The position numbers and the translations under genes are program-made. The notes under the pieces were generated by a model. It was not told the DNA's origin, did not search any database, and saw nothing but the letters and a program-made list of their open reading frames with translations. Below, piece by piece: positions 24,109-35,736 of a stretch of DNA of 64,000 bases. The DNA lies in the NCBI RefSeq assembly GCF_037975245.1, contig NC_092563.1:30469960-30533959 (forward strand). Direction: 5' to 3'. Each line of letters starts with the position of its first letter. The stretch's first letter is position 1. Source of the DNA: Apostichopus japonicus (lineage: Eukaryota; Echinodermata; Holothuroidea; Aspidochirotida; Stichopodidae).

Positions 24109-25535
24109 TTACGGAGGTAACGGAGGACGGAGGTAAACTTCATACCTTACTTCGACCAGTAGCTCCTCTAATATTCTCTGATTAGGATTTCTGAAAATTT
24201 TTGAGGATGAGGACCCCTGTTCTGATCTCAGTTTTTCTTTGGCCTCCTGCGGGTTGGATGGACACTTAAAAACAGCGTTCCAATCATCGTCTGGCACTCT
24301 GAAGGATCGTTCTGCCTTTGCTGGGAATGCAGTCCATCTCTTTTTGTCTGCGATTGCCTCGAACCTATCAAAGCACGAGGTGTCGACTGGCATGGTGGTT
24401 CTTGGTCGGCTTGCAACCTCCCCTGTCAAGGTCAGTCTGGAGACCCGAATTGGTTGCTGTGGTTGGTCTGGCAATTCATCAAAACCCAAGTGCTTTAGGA
24501 AGATAGCCGCCGCCCGCATTGTCAGTTCTGGATGCAATGTTCCTCTTGCCATAGGGATATCCTCCTCCTCAAGGCTACATACAAATTTGTCCAACTTCTG
24601 GCTCCGCTCCGGCTCTCTGTTGTTCTCTTTCCAAGAGTGGTTTAAAGAGGCCTGTTAATTGTGCCAGCCACGCTGGCTCTTCCTCATATCGTTGCTTCTG
24701 GGGCCAGTATCTCCTCTTTGCTCTCCTATAACTGTCGTCGGAGGATTTGGATGATTGATCTGAGGCTGGTGAACATCTCCTCCTAGTGCCTCGCCTAGGG
24801 GATCGGGGCCGTGATCTACTGTGGTCCTGTCTGGCTGGTCTGAGGCTGTCTCTCTTCCTCTGCTGTCCCGATCTGGGATCCTAGCAGAAGATCGTCTTAG
24901 CTCTCGCTCTCGGTGGACCGCTCCGGTACCGGCTCTGATGCAGCGACCCTCCGGCCGCAGGTTCCCTTTCCTGCGTCTATGATGGAACCCGCACTGGGCT
25001 AAATTTCCAAGGCCTGGGGCACCTGCCTCTCTGTGGGAGTGCACCTTTGCGACAGGGCTTGGGATTCTCTCTCCAGGCTGACCGTGCCGGACTTCTTAGT
25101 GTGCAATTTATTCTTGGCCGGAGCCTTGCCCTTCCCTTGGCCAAAATCAGACCGATGTCGCCGAGACCGTGCACTCTCTTTCTCTCTCCACCTCTCCTTC
25201 TCTCTCTCTCTCTCCTTCTCAATCTCTTCCTCGGCCCTCTGTTGGCCACTCTCCTCCACCTCTCCTTCCTCTTCCTCTCCCAACTGTTCTAATTCTCCCT
25301 CTACAAGGGAGCCGCTGGGGTTAGGGACCAAGTCTAACTTGTCCTGAAGCCTATTCCTTTGTCCTGTGAGCCAAGTATCAATTGCTAGCCATTGACTCGG
25401 GGTGAACTGGATACACACCAGACACGGGTCCCTCCTGGTGAAAGTAAGGCACTTAGGACAAAGGTCATGCTCGTTCCAAGTCCTCCCTGGACGGAACATG
25501 GAGTAATTCACGCACTTCAGTTGACTCCGAGACAT
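24109..25535 (-). pseudogene. gag-like ORF of a retroelement (DIRS-like suspected), frameshifted
   Basis: A GC-rich block on the minus strand encodes one protein across several frames. The start at 25535 gives an N-terminal part with a Cys cluster (HDLCPKCLTFTRRDPCLVCI), then an acidic stretch and a long Glu/Arg-rich charged segment. An Arg/Ser-rich middle follows in another frame (around 24650-25000). The last frame, ending at 24109, contains KHLGFDELPDQPQQ, TGEVASRPRTTMPVD and DDDWNAVFKCPSNPQEAKEK. This layout (Cys-rich head, charged middle, conserved tail) resembles ORF1/gag of DIRS-type retroelements as I remember them. I cannot exclude another class. No reverse transcriptase or recombinase frame follows in the window, and the frame breaks suggest a dead copy. 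Confidence 0.5.
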
Positions 25536-25559
25536 GACTGATAAATGATAAAACTAACT

Positions 25560-26505
25560 GGTTTATATATTTACGAGTGACCCGCTTACCTGTCTCCCCA
25601 CAACATTAGCACCTCATTCTACCGTGTCTAGTATGCCCTGGTAATCTTTTAACACTGTGCACCCTCAGTGACCAGTCCTATCCGGTCAATGCCCTTCCTT
25701 CTCATTCTACCATCCAAAGTGTTTACTCATGCGTTTTCGTAGTGGATTCAAATCTTTCGACAACTGCCCGGTAAGCGGAACGAAGTAAATACCTCAAGTT
25801 AAGGAATAAAACTTCTTAAAAAATACTAAAAAAATGATGGGAGAACAGGGAAGGGGAAATAAACTAACAAAGGAAGAGACGTGTAATATTACCTTAACAA
25901 TGTGCCTCGGTTAGAGGCCCGCGGCTTACAAGGTATTCATAACATTGGCCTAAAAAAAGCCACCCCACACAAAGTGTAGAAAACCAGGGACGAAACCTAG
26001 AGAGAAATACTCAAGGAAACAAGAGAGGCAAAAAGGGAACAAAATGAACAAGAGAAAAGTAATCTATAGCAAGTAGCATGTGTGTAGGAAAAAGGCGGGA
26101 AAAACTTGCATAACTAAGGTAAACAATTCGCGGAACTGCTACCTGCACTAGTGTTTGCACAGAAAACACGGAGCGAACAGCCATATAAACCCTTCTAATA
26201 TTAAGAACAAAACTACTTATCGGGCTGCAAACTACTTCAAAACTCCTCCAAAACAGTGGATGGGAAAAACTCTGATCCTAGGAAAACCATAAGTGGATGA
26301 AATCCGATGGAAAAAAATCCGCTCGAAAATAACAATCTAGAGTCTAGACACATTGGATGGAAGAATGAGAAGGGCGGTGAACGGAGGAGCCGGTCGTAGA
26401 GGGTGCACAGTGTTATAAAGGTTACCAGGACATTCTAGGCACCGTAGAATGAGGGTGCTAAGGTTGTGGGGAGACAGGTAAGCGAGGAATGAAGTAAATA
26501 CTTAA
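25560..26505. repeat. pair of inverted arms of about 140-150 bp
   Basis: Sequence at 25583-25732 (starting CGCTTACCTGTCTCCCCACA) is matched in inverted orientation by 26348-26485 (ending TGTGGGGAGACAGGTAAGCG). The arms share GTGCACAGTGTTA and GGATGG-AGAATGAGAAGG boxes but are diverged. About 615 bp lie between them. They sit just upstream of the gag-like frame and could be inverted terminal repeats of that element or a separate foldback element. Confidence 0.75.
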
Positions 26506-28380
26506 ACAATAGTGCATGTGTCTCCAGAACTTTCTATGTTTGCATTTCGACCTGTGTAAGCCGAATATCTGATTGTGGACAATAAATTCAAATTCAATTC
26601 AATTTCATGGCCTCTGGTTTGTTTACAAACTCTGCATCATTTGTTTACACGTAGAATTATAATTTACTATTTATAATCCTTTTGCTAAGGGAATAATATC
26701 TGCAGAAATAAGATACTGAACATCCTCATAATACTTAATGTGATTGCAGATAGATAATAGAGGTAACTGTCAGTGTTGAAAGCGACAATTTTAGGCTGCC
26801 ATTACAGATACATACAGTATGTATCAATAAGTATGTCTTTATAATGGAATGCAATATGAAGGCTTATGCAGATATTTGAGGATTGTACCCAATTGCTTAA
26901 CTCACAAACCATGGGATCTTAAAGGTATCAAGCTCTCATTTAAATGTGTGCAAGCAGATATAAATACATTCAGTGCCTGTGTATAAATATACAGCTTAAT
27001 TCATCAATACATACTGTAGTACTGTAGAGTGTAGACATACAAAAAATGCAATTAACACTGTACAGTATTTGCATTGCAGCTGCTTTTTTTAATTAAGTTT
27101 CCAAATAAAACTATAATCCAAATGCACTTGAGAACACTAATGATATACATCATGCAAGGATGGTAGAATAAAGGTGTTAGTATAGTGATGAGGTAAGGGA
27201 GGTTGTTAGAACTGAATTTGGATATTTGTTAACAAGTCAAAATACTGTTTAGGGGTAAATACTGCATCAAACAGTATAGGGGTCCATACTGTATGTTAAA
27301 TCTGTAATTGTACAGCTACTGATGAAATAGTAACCTCATTTCCGGTTCTGCTATATGCAACCTATACATTTTAATTGAGCTGGAAAGTTTCATTGTCAAT
27401 TTAGTGACTTACTGTATGGAGACAGATAAATGAAATGAATTGGAATGCTAATAACTTAAGAGATAATTGGAAAGTATAAACTTGACAAGATAACATTATA
27501 GGCTTCTCATGATGAACAAAATCTGATAAAAATGGTCATATCAGGCACACTGAGCCCTCCCCCCCCCTCTCCCACTCCAACACTTCCCCCTCCTATGAGA
27601 AAAGTATGATGTCTTCAACTGTCTCAAACATGCCTTTCTTCAAACTTTTAGACTTATTTGACAGATAATGCTAATACACAGTTCTTGTTAAATAATGGCT
27701 ATATTATCTGTCTGACTAATGTACCATGTGTCAGATTTTTTTTTCTTTTTAAGAAAAAAATCTTTCTGTATAAAAGACAAAATTAAACTTTCCCAGAGGG
27801 TCCATCGAATTATCCAAATTTTACACAAAGATGAAGCTTTTAGTCAAATACTGTATAAACTAAGCTTAAAATATTCTTTTCAACTGAAATTTGATTTTCA
27901 AGTGGTTTGCTAAAAAGCTTTGTAAGTGTCTCCAAACATTTCTGTATCCTATGGGATTAATACTCCAAAATGCAAACGAAATGACAAATGACATTTACAG
28001 TCACTCTCAGTAGAAGTGTTCTAGCATCCTGTCTCACATTATAACTCTGCAAAACATTTAAGAGGAGACTTTAAAGTAGCATAAAGTAGTCTGGACTAAA
28101 AGAAATTCCAGTTAACCAATCAAAACCACAGTATTGAATAAAATGATCTATTTTATTCTGACTTTGGTCTTTATCATGTTTGGACATCTAAAACTGACAT
28201 CTGTAGTCTTGGACTATATCCTCAGGGGAACAAATAATCTTTACAAAGAACCAGAATGCAAAAATACATAGTGGTTTCAATGATGTAACATGAGCAGTTT
28301 TCTTCATGAATCTGACGAAATGTATAGGGAGGGTGTACAACATACTCAATCTTAGTAAAGCAGTGTGATGTGCCAAACAA
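26506..28380. other. anonymous DNA; LINE-like 3' tail near 26590
   Basis: AATAAATTCAAATTCAATTC at about 26581-26608 resembles the short A/T pentamer tails found at LINE 3' ends, but no coding remnant precedes it. C-rich tract at about 27557-27595. No gene recognised. Confidence 0.4.
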
Positions 28381-29125
28381 TAAATTCACAATGACACAGG
28401 CTGTCCTGAAATCACCATTGACCTCAACAACAGGCTTCTTGTACTTAATGTGATAGATAAATCAACATGATAAATATGATATCTGTCCTTGTTGAAATAT
28501 TGTGTAAAACATGGTTTTCACAATTTGACCCCTGCTGAACTCAAACGACCATAGACCTCTGCCCACAACATGTACCAAATATGCAATTTGTCCAAGCTTC
28601 CTTTGTGATATTATGTTTAGGAGGGTGTGTTAGTGTAGAGAGATAGGTAAGAGGGAGTGAAATTAATGATTGGCATTTGTTGACTTCAAATGACCTTCTT
28701 GACCTCCTTTGACCTCCACAAAAATCAATAGGCTTCTTTTACTCAATGTTATACACCTTCATACCAGGTATGAGATCTGCAGTAGCTTCCATTTGAGATA
28801 TCATGTTTACAAGGGTTTCAACATTTGACCCCTGGTGACCTCAAATGACCTTTGACCTCCACTAAAACTATAAGCTTCTTGTATTCAATGTGGTTCATAT
28901 ACTTATTGAATATGAAATCTGCCCAAGCCTGCCTTCTTGAGATACTGTATCATGTTTACAACGTTTTCACAATTTGACCCTTGGTGACCCCTGGTGACCC
29001 CAAATGACCTTTGACCTTTAAAAAAACAATACGCTTCTTGTACTCAATGTGGTCCTTCTACACACCAAATACCTTCCCTTCTTCAGATATCATGTTTACA
29101 AACTGGGCATCACAAACTCACACAC
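28381..29125 (+). repeat. DR1-carrying interspersed repeat, 4-5 diverged modules with a CA tail
   Basis: Modules of about 140-150 bp repeat the order CATGTTTACAAGG, TTTGACCCCTGGTGACC, AAATGACCTTTGACCT, then AGGCTTCTTGTACTCAATGT. TGACCTTTGACCT (perfect DR1 on the opposite strand) lies at 28846-28858 and 29005-29017. A TGACCT triplet with 3- and 4-bp spacers lies at 28691-28715. The array ends in GGGCATCACAAACTCACACA and a CA run, the same ending as the copy at 40.5-41.1 kb. About 55 bp at 28626-28680 look like an inserted or variant block with AGATAGGTAAGAGGGAG. Confidence 0.85.
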
Positions 29126-31588
29126 ACACATACGCCATTATGAATGCAAAAGTTATGATTATCAACAATGTTCAGTAACTAAATTTATACTATTAAAAAC
29201 TAACAGAGTGGAAACCATTTCATACATGATATGTTCCATCTCCATATGTGGAATAGGCCTAAAAAATATTGATAAACTCTAATGGCTACTGAAAAAGGAG
29301 TCAAAACAAGGCCTTGACTTTTCATGAAAGTACATAAAATCTATCTCAAATATATACACAATTAATGTTTAGAGTAAAGGAATAACAAGAGCATTTAAGA
29401 CAAAGTAAATTTAACAAAACTTATGAGAAAGAATAACGTAGTTTGAAAGTTATATTAGATGTACAAAGAACATGATATCCATGATATAATTATATATTTA
29501 GTATTTCATGATGGACAGTACACCGCTAAACCAGCAGCAAGATCTGCAGTAAGTTTACAGTATAATATGAATTTATTATTAAAATTAGCTTAGAAGATAC
29601 TCAGCTAGCTTTCATCACTGAAATTCAACCAATTAGTGAGCAATAAATGTAAACGGCGGTTGATGATAAATTCAATGCTCAGACAGTTAATATGTGTTTA
29701 TCCCATATGCAAGCTGAAATGAATACTGATTAACCAGCTGGTCAAATACTAACAATTTGTATTTTATTTACTGTATTTGTGAAGAAAGTTGATCAGTTTG
29801 TTTTACAGTGGTGCACTTAATGTGATGAGAATATCAGCTGGGGGGAGAAGGGGGAGGAGGGGAGGGGGAAGAAGATGGTAAATTTGTGATATCAACATGA
29901 ATATACAGTATATACTATACACTGAGCTCCTAAAGGTAGTTGGGTCGTTTCATACTGTTTGATGTCTGCTACCTACTGTACCTACCTGTGAAATAAATCA
30001 ATTATCAAAGATCTATGGAGTTAATGCAGCATCTCACACGAGACATATATTACAGCTGTTGTTTGAATTTGGGTTTCTGTTTCACACTACATGTAAATCT
30101 ACTATGCTATATGTACAGTATAGTACAGTATGTGATCTTTACAAAGATGGTTCTAAAATGTGCTGTATGTATATATGGGATGTGCATGTACAATGGTGTT
30201 TAATTAACTATTCTAGAAATCCTCTTCCTATCAATGCTGGCAACAGTGAAAAGATCTGAGATTGCGAGGAAGAGTGTTAATTGTGACAAAATTTATGAAT
30301 GTATTTTTTTTGGGGGGGGGATTTTATTTCAGGGAAAAAAATGTGGGCGAGGGAGGAGAAAATGAGATAAAATCTTCAAAACAATTATTACATCTTTGCA
30401 TAGGTGTAGCATTTTATCTTCTTTGTTTTTCGTTGTGTATGCGCTCTATGTTACTATGACAACTTAGTACTAGTAAATAAACACTAAACCTTCATTGAAG
30501 ACAGCTAGGTGGAGAATTGAATGAAATGTACTGCAGGCTACATTGAACAGACTACTGAATAATACATCAGATGGTATATTGCAAACTGTTGTGTGGGGTA
30601 GAAATCCAATAAAAGGTTAATAGTTCAGAGTGAAACTTATCTTCCTAGTTCCATAAGGAGGAGTCTCTGGTGAAATGGACACAGCATTGGGAGGCCACTT
30701 CAAAGATAAGGAAGTATCAGTAAAAAAAGCTATATGCTGCTATTGGTTTGATACTAGTACCTTCTGAAACTGACTTGTAATTATCTCTAGATAACCTCTG
30801 CTATTTCAGAGATCCACAAAAGGATGACATAATCATAAATATGATGTCTATTGTCTTCCTACTTCATTTGCTTTAATCACTCATACCATGTACAGTACCA
30901 AAACTTGTCTCAGTCATGGCATGATGCCAAGCACAAATTTCAATTTTATGTCAAACAGACCAGCTTTCTCACATGAAAGGGAGACTACAGTTGGCCTATA
31001 AAGTGCTCATAAAAATATCCACAGTTGCTCTAAAGTAGAGGAAGCTTCAGGTGTTTATATACTGTCCATGCAGTTTGCTCATGCAGTACATCAACCACCA
31101 GAAAAATAGAAAATGTAAAGTGAAAGGGAAAAAAAACGCCTCTGGTAAAATAATGCTTCCACAGCGAATAATCGAAGACAGTCATCATCGGACGCGTAAT
31201 GTGTAGAGAAATACGGTGATGCGAAATAATGAGGTAGCTGGTTCGTCATCAGGACAGTACTCACATCTGCAGCTCGTTGACATTTGTCAAAGATGCACGG
31301 CAAAAGGCTGCTCCATAAATATTTAATGCATTCTATTTTACTCACTATTGCACTTTTACTTAAACATATGATTGCTCCATGAATTATTTGAAAGCATAGT
31401 AGTTGACTTATATATGGTATAAAAACCACTTACTGTACTCTGACATTAATACATTAATAATACATTAATACATAAAGCTATATAATTTGAATAAAATGGC
31501 AGATGGAGATACAGCTTTTTGCATGACAAGTTTTTCTGAATGAATATATTGAAAGCAGTATTAACTTGACTGAAACATGTCAATTAAC
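29126..31588. other. anonymous AT-rich DNA
   Basis: G-rich tracts at about 29840-29872 and 30308-30320. A consensus-like splice donor (GTGAGTACT, minus strand, about 31255) is present, but no exon could be defined. No element boundaries seen. Confidence 0.45.
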
Positions 31589-31596
31589 ATAAAGTG

Positions 31597-33288
31597 TAGT
31601 GTTCAACCGATTAACCTAATCGGAATCGGAATCGGTACGAATATTGCATAATCGGTACATAATCGGAATCGGTAAAAATTACGTGGAATACCAGTTATGT
31701 CATACCGATTATTCCAAAAAAATATGGAAGGTGAAAATATCATTATTCAAAAACATATGGAAGTTGAAAATATCAACTGATGTATTAGGTTTGTTCTTTT
31801 ACTACGAAATATTAAAAAAAGGCACCCCCTATACGTCTTTCACAGTGTATACTTTCATCAAATTAGGCTGCCAGGGTCGCCGATTTTGCTTCCCTCGTGG
31901 TTATTGACTTCATATTTCTTGGCACAGTAAGCATAGCAGCAATAGCAATTTCGCGAATTCACGAATGTGCTGGACAGGGTAGGAAATAAGCTGGGGCGAC
32001 GGGTGATTCGCCCTCGCAAGTGTTAAAAAGCCCTCCTAAAGCACAATTACCAGTGCGAAAAAGAAAAATGAAATATAAGAAAATCGCCCTCGTTATATCA
32101 GGTGTCTGTGTAAAATTAATTGTGACATGCGTTTGCTTTAGCTAGGAATTGCAGTTGCAGCGCGAATCGCGCAAACAGTTTTCACATCTCGCATCAAATT
32201 TGAAGCAGTGCGAGAGGGTCGCGCACAATCACCGGGAACTTCCCGTGGTAAATTACGGCCTGCAGTACCAGCGAAAATAACCTAAAATCCTCACAAATCT
32301 CCGACCACATAGTAGCCTTACTTCACACTAAATCAACTGCATGGAAATCTAAACTTGCCATCTGTTTATTCGCTCTAGTTGTGTCGTAAATAAAAACTAA
32401 GAATATCCACGGAAACTGCAATCTTCGACCACATGTTAGCCTAACAACCACACTAAGTCAATGGGAAATGTAGCCTAACCATCGGTTTGCAAAAAAAAAA
32501 AAAAATGCGTAGCTTAGTTTACAACTTTCAATTTGCTGGAAATCGGCATTTGTTTGGAAGGTACTGTAAGTGATATGTCTTATAGAGGGAATGTTATATT
32601 TTATATTGGAGTAGTTTCTAGTTGTTATTATTTCTTTACATCAATCTGGTATTACATTTTTGAGTAATTTTAAACAAGTTACGATGGTACAATTTGCTTT
32701 TCAGTTTGATTGGCCTAAGCTTACACATTCCAATTGAACCTGAATGGAGTTATATAGCTAACGAATAGGTATGTTTAACTTCAAGTTCGTAACATTTCTT
32801 TTTGTTCATAAACGGTATAATACTGAAAATAAGTACAAAATAATGTCGGAATGAAGGCAATATGGATGGTTTGTCTGAGATACTTTTTTAGATGGATATT
32901 TTGAGTAACTATTCTTAGCCCATTTCAAGACATTAACAGGTGACATTCACGTCGAGGTGGTTAGGCCATTCGCTTAGCACAGTGCTGACTAGGTAGGATG
33001 TCATATCTCCGTATTTTGGAAATAAAAAAATAAAACCTTTTTTTTCTTTCCGAGAAACTCCAAAGGTAATTTGGTACATACAAAATGATACCTTAGAGCC
33101 TTGTATAACAACGAAGCAAAAGGAAACAGGGGAAAATCACAACAATAATTGTTTCTGTCAAACTTTACTGCCGATTTTGTATAAACGGGATATTTTCTCC
33201 CTTTTCAAATAATCGGAATCGGAATCGGAATCGGTACGATTATGAAAAAAATAATCGGTAATCGGTATGCATAATCGGTTGAACACTA
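31597..33288. mobile_element. hAT transposon, non-autonomous, with 8-bp target duplication
   Basis: The ends are perfect 17-bp terminal inverted repeats TAGTGTTCAACCGATTA. They are flanked by the 8-bp direct repeat ATAAAGTG at 31589-31596 and 33289-33296, the hAT signature. Both subterminal regions carry clustered AATCGG repeats, which in hAT elements are usual transposase-binding sites. The 1692-bp interior has no transposase frame. Its middle (about 32.27-32.5 kb) is related in opposite orientation to the 22.7-23.4 kb array. The intact 8-bp duplication suggests a fairly young insertion. Confidence 0.93.
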
Positions 33289-33296
33289 ATAAAGTG

Positions 33297-34184
33297 TCTC
33301 CCACAAAACTACTGCATAGTATTGACAGCATTGATTTTATGGATAGAGGTACTGTATACTGAAAACAGCTCAATATTACTGTACCACTATTTCACTTATA
33401 ATTCTACATCATGCACATCAAACACAAACACTACATGGGCAGTGTTATAATATATTCTCTAACGGTACAGTATATTAGTATAAATTTGATATTACTAACT
33501 CTATACAATCAAATATGTCACTTAATGCAGTATTTTTAAGTCCACGGGACTCAATGTCTTAAAAATGTTTGGGTCTGCTTAGAAAAACTTGCACTCCTGC
33601 CGCCCTCCATGAAAACATGCACATTAAAATACCTGTACAGCAAGACACAATACTTAACTATAATGACCGCTGACAATAAACTGGCTTGTTCACAACCGCA
33701 GCCTATAGTGATAGGTCTATAATATGCCCGAAAGAACAATCAAAAGATGAATCTTATAACTAATATACAACAACAAAATGAGTGCCATATTCGGAAGTGG
33801 GTAATTTTGCCATAGACTAGTTACAGAAGCATATATGCTTACCTAGACATCACTCAATGCATACTACTGTATGGTATACAACTCCCTTACATATAACGTC
33901 TGTTAAATGTTATAGGCTATGAATACGCTGTGATGTCGGAAATCAGTGGAAAGAAAAACAGTGCCTAGAGAGAAAATGCAAGAATTAAAATACTGCACTT
34001 TAAAACTGATTTTATTGAGCCCCTTAAATCTTGTAAAAAATATTACTTATAGATCTCGACAACAAATTTTGTGAACCCCTGTCGTAAGTTACAAATTACA
34101 GTTACCCAATGCAACTTTATACAAAGATGAACAACGTTTTCCTTTTCCCAACCACTGTAGGCAAGTCAGCCCAACCCCAGCCTG
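33297..34184. other. anonymous AT-rich DNA
   Basis: No exon or bounded repeat recognised. Confidence 0.45.
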
Positions 34185-34586
34185 ATCCGACCTTTTTCCC
34201 ATAATTATTATTATTAACCAGCATTTAGAATGCTATTCACACCCCAAAGAGTGTACCATAGCATGTACAAATAACCCTGGTCATTGGTAACTTGTCACAC
34301 CTACACACCAAAGTGTGCACAATTCAATCAATCTCTCCTGGGGCACCACAGTGCACCACAACCATGTGTCCCTGGGGGACTTCCCATAGGGTGCAGCCAC
34401 AAACTGGCGCACGCAACTATATTTACAAGTTACCTTGCAAGTCCCCTTTTATACACCTGGGTAAAGAGAGGCAATGGAGATAAAGTGCCTTCCTAAAGGA
34501 CACAACCCAATGATCTGGCCAGGGCTCGAACCTGTCATCCTTAGATCACAAGTCCACTGCCTTAACCACTTGACCATAACACCCTC
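34185..34586 (-). mobile_element. tRNA-derived SINE
   Basis: Reading the minus strand from 34586, the head is GTGTTATGGTCAAGTGGTTA (A-box-like TGGTCAAGTGG), then a B box GGTTCGAGCCC at 34532-34522, the two RNA polymerase III internal promoter elements. The body contains AAGGCACTTTATCTCCATTG and CCCAGGTGTATAAAAGGGGA. The 3' side ends in a (TAA)n-like tail near 34200. The core is shared with the copy at 63240-63551. Open frames here on the plus strand are not genes. Confidence 0.88.
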
Positions 34587-34599
34587 TCTAATTACAGTA

Positions 34600-35385
34600 G
34601 TAAATAACTTTTTACACAATGTCGATTAAGAAACTATGGCTGCTTTTGACGAATGTATGAAATTGATGTTGCACCAAAAACATAACTGAAGCATGTGGTC
34701 AAAGGGATCGCAAACAAAGATATTACTGTGTTATGAATGCATACATACTGTATACTGAACATTTTACAAATAGCAACTTTCAATGCAGAGAGAAATTCAT
34801 ACTGTGAGATGAAAAATCCTTTCTAGTATCAGAGATGTTAGCTTCCCACAAAATTCATAAATTGTCTCAACTCATAAAAATTTGTGATCAAAACAATTAA
34901 TCAAATCTTACTGATATTCTAAGAAACAATTCAACTAAAACTTGTACCATGATCGCTTTATGTCGAAATGTGTTGTGTTATGATATTTGAGTGCACACAT
35001 ATAATAGGCTATACCACAAACTTCACAATCTCTACACAGGGGAAAGTAAGGTTACAAGTACTTGTTGGCTTGTTGTTAACTGTGTACCTTCAGTTGATTG
35101 TTATGATTTTTTTTGTTTTCAAACAAATTCTATCATCTGTATGATTGGAAGAAATTTTGGTTCTTTTGAGATGTTGTGGTTTTTTTGAAAAGAAAGATAT
35201 TCATTCAAAAATGTGTTCTGTTATGTTTTACATAGGCCTAGTTGTGAGTGTGTAATTGAGGTTTGTTTCTCAAAAAAGAAATGTTTGCGTCCAGCAGACT
35301 CAGTTCAGAGATTTTGTCCCTGGCTAAAACATAGCGTCCTGGACGCAGAATCCTGTTTTCGTAACAATGCTGTTCATGCATATAT
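34600..35385 (+). repeat. R1 repeat, copy 1
   Basis: This segment is homologous, in opposite orientation, to about 62275-63170. Shared landmarks include CAGTTGATTGTTATGAT, TTGTGAGTGTGT, GTCCTGGACGCAGAATCCTG and a final CGTAACAATGCTG. Identity is visibly imperfect, so the copies are old. No coding potential is evident. The 3' end contains a hairpin-forming GCGTCC/GGACGC pair. Confidence 0.75.
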
Positions 35386-35532
35386 TTATTTCAATTATTA
35401 ATCTTAATTCCTTTGTGTGGAAAGGACTTAAACAAAGTTCTGTTAAGACAAATAAATCTTTCAATGGTGGATAATTATCTACTAATTAATTCACTTTCTC
35501 GGGGATATTCAGGAAATTGAAATTTATGTGTT

Positions 35533-35736
35533 ATGTCTACATTCTGTGTAAAAGAAAGTTGGCCTGACGTTTCGATCCTAGCAGGATCTTCTTCAGAGGC
35601 TAAAATGCCTCTGAAGAAGATCCTGCTAGGATCGAAACGTCAGGCCAACTTTCTTTTACACATTCTATTACACAGGCTCTCTAGTGGATAAGCAGTTTGC
35701 TAACAGTTTCATTTTATTTTGATGTCTACATTCTGT
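35533..35736 (+). mobile_element. minimal palindromic Penelope-derived element with 15-bp target duplication
   Basis: ATGTCTACATTCTGT occurs at 35533-35547 and 35722-35736, bounding a 174-bp insertion (35548-35721). The insertion starts with a 53-bp arm (35548-35600), a 6-bp spacer, and its perfect 53-bp inverted copy (35607-35659). A 62-bp tail ends in ATTTTATTTT. Arm and tail match the ends of the Penelope-like element at 52.5-54.8 kb. The plus-strand arm contains a hammerhead-like motif: CTGAAGA, a GATCC/GGATC stem, GAAACGTC, and a 4-bp stem I formed by GCCT/AGGC. It has an extra A before stem II, so ribozyme activity is uncertain. Confidence 0.9.

Noticed and set aside
24239-25347. Plus-strand frames of 60-139 codons
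   Set aside because: Shadows of the GC-rich minus-strand gag-like coding block.
31240-31310. Possible exon with GTGAGT donor on the minus strand
   Set aside because: The donor is good and an acceptor-like AG exists, but two frames are equally open and no protein similarity is evident.
34284-34496. Pro/His-rich open frames duplicated at 34.3 and 63.2 kb
   Set aside because: Explained by the SINE, which is transcribed from the other strand by polymerase III-type boxes.
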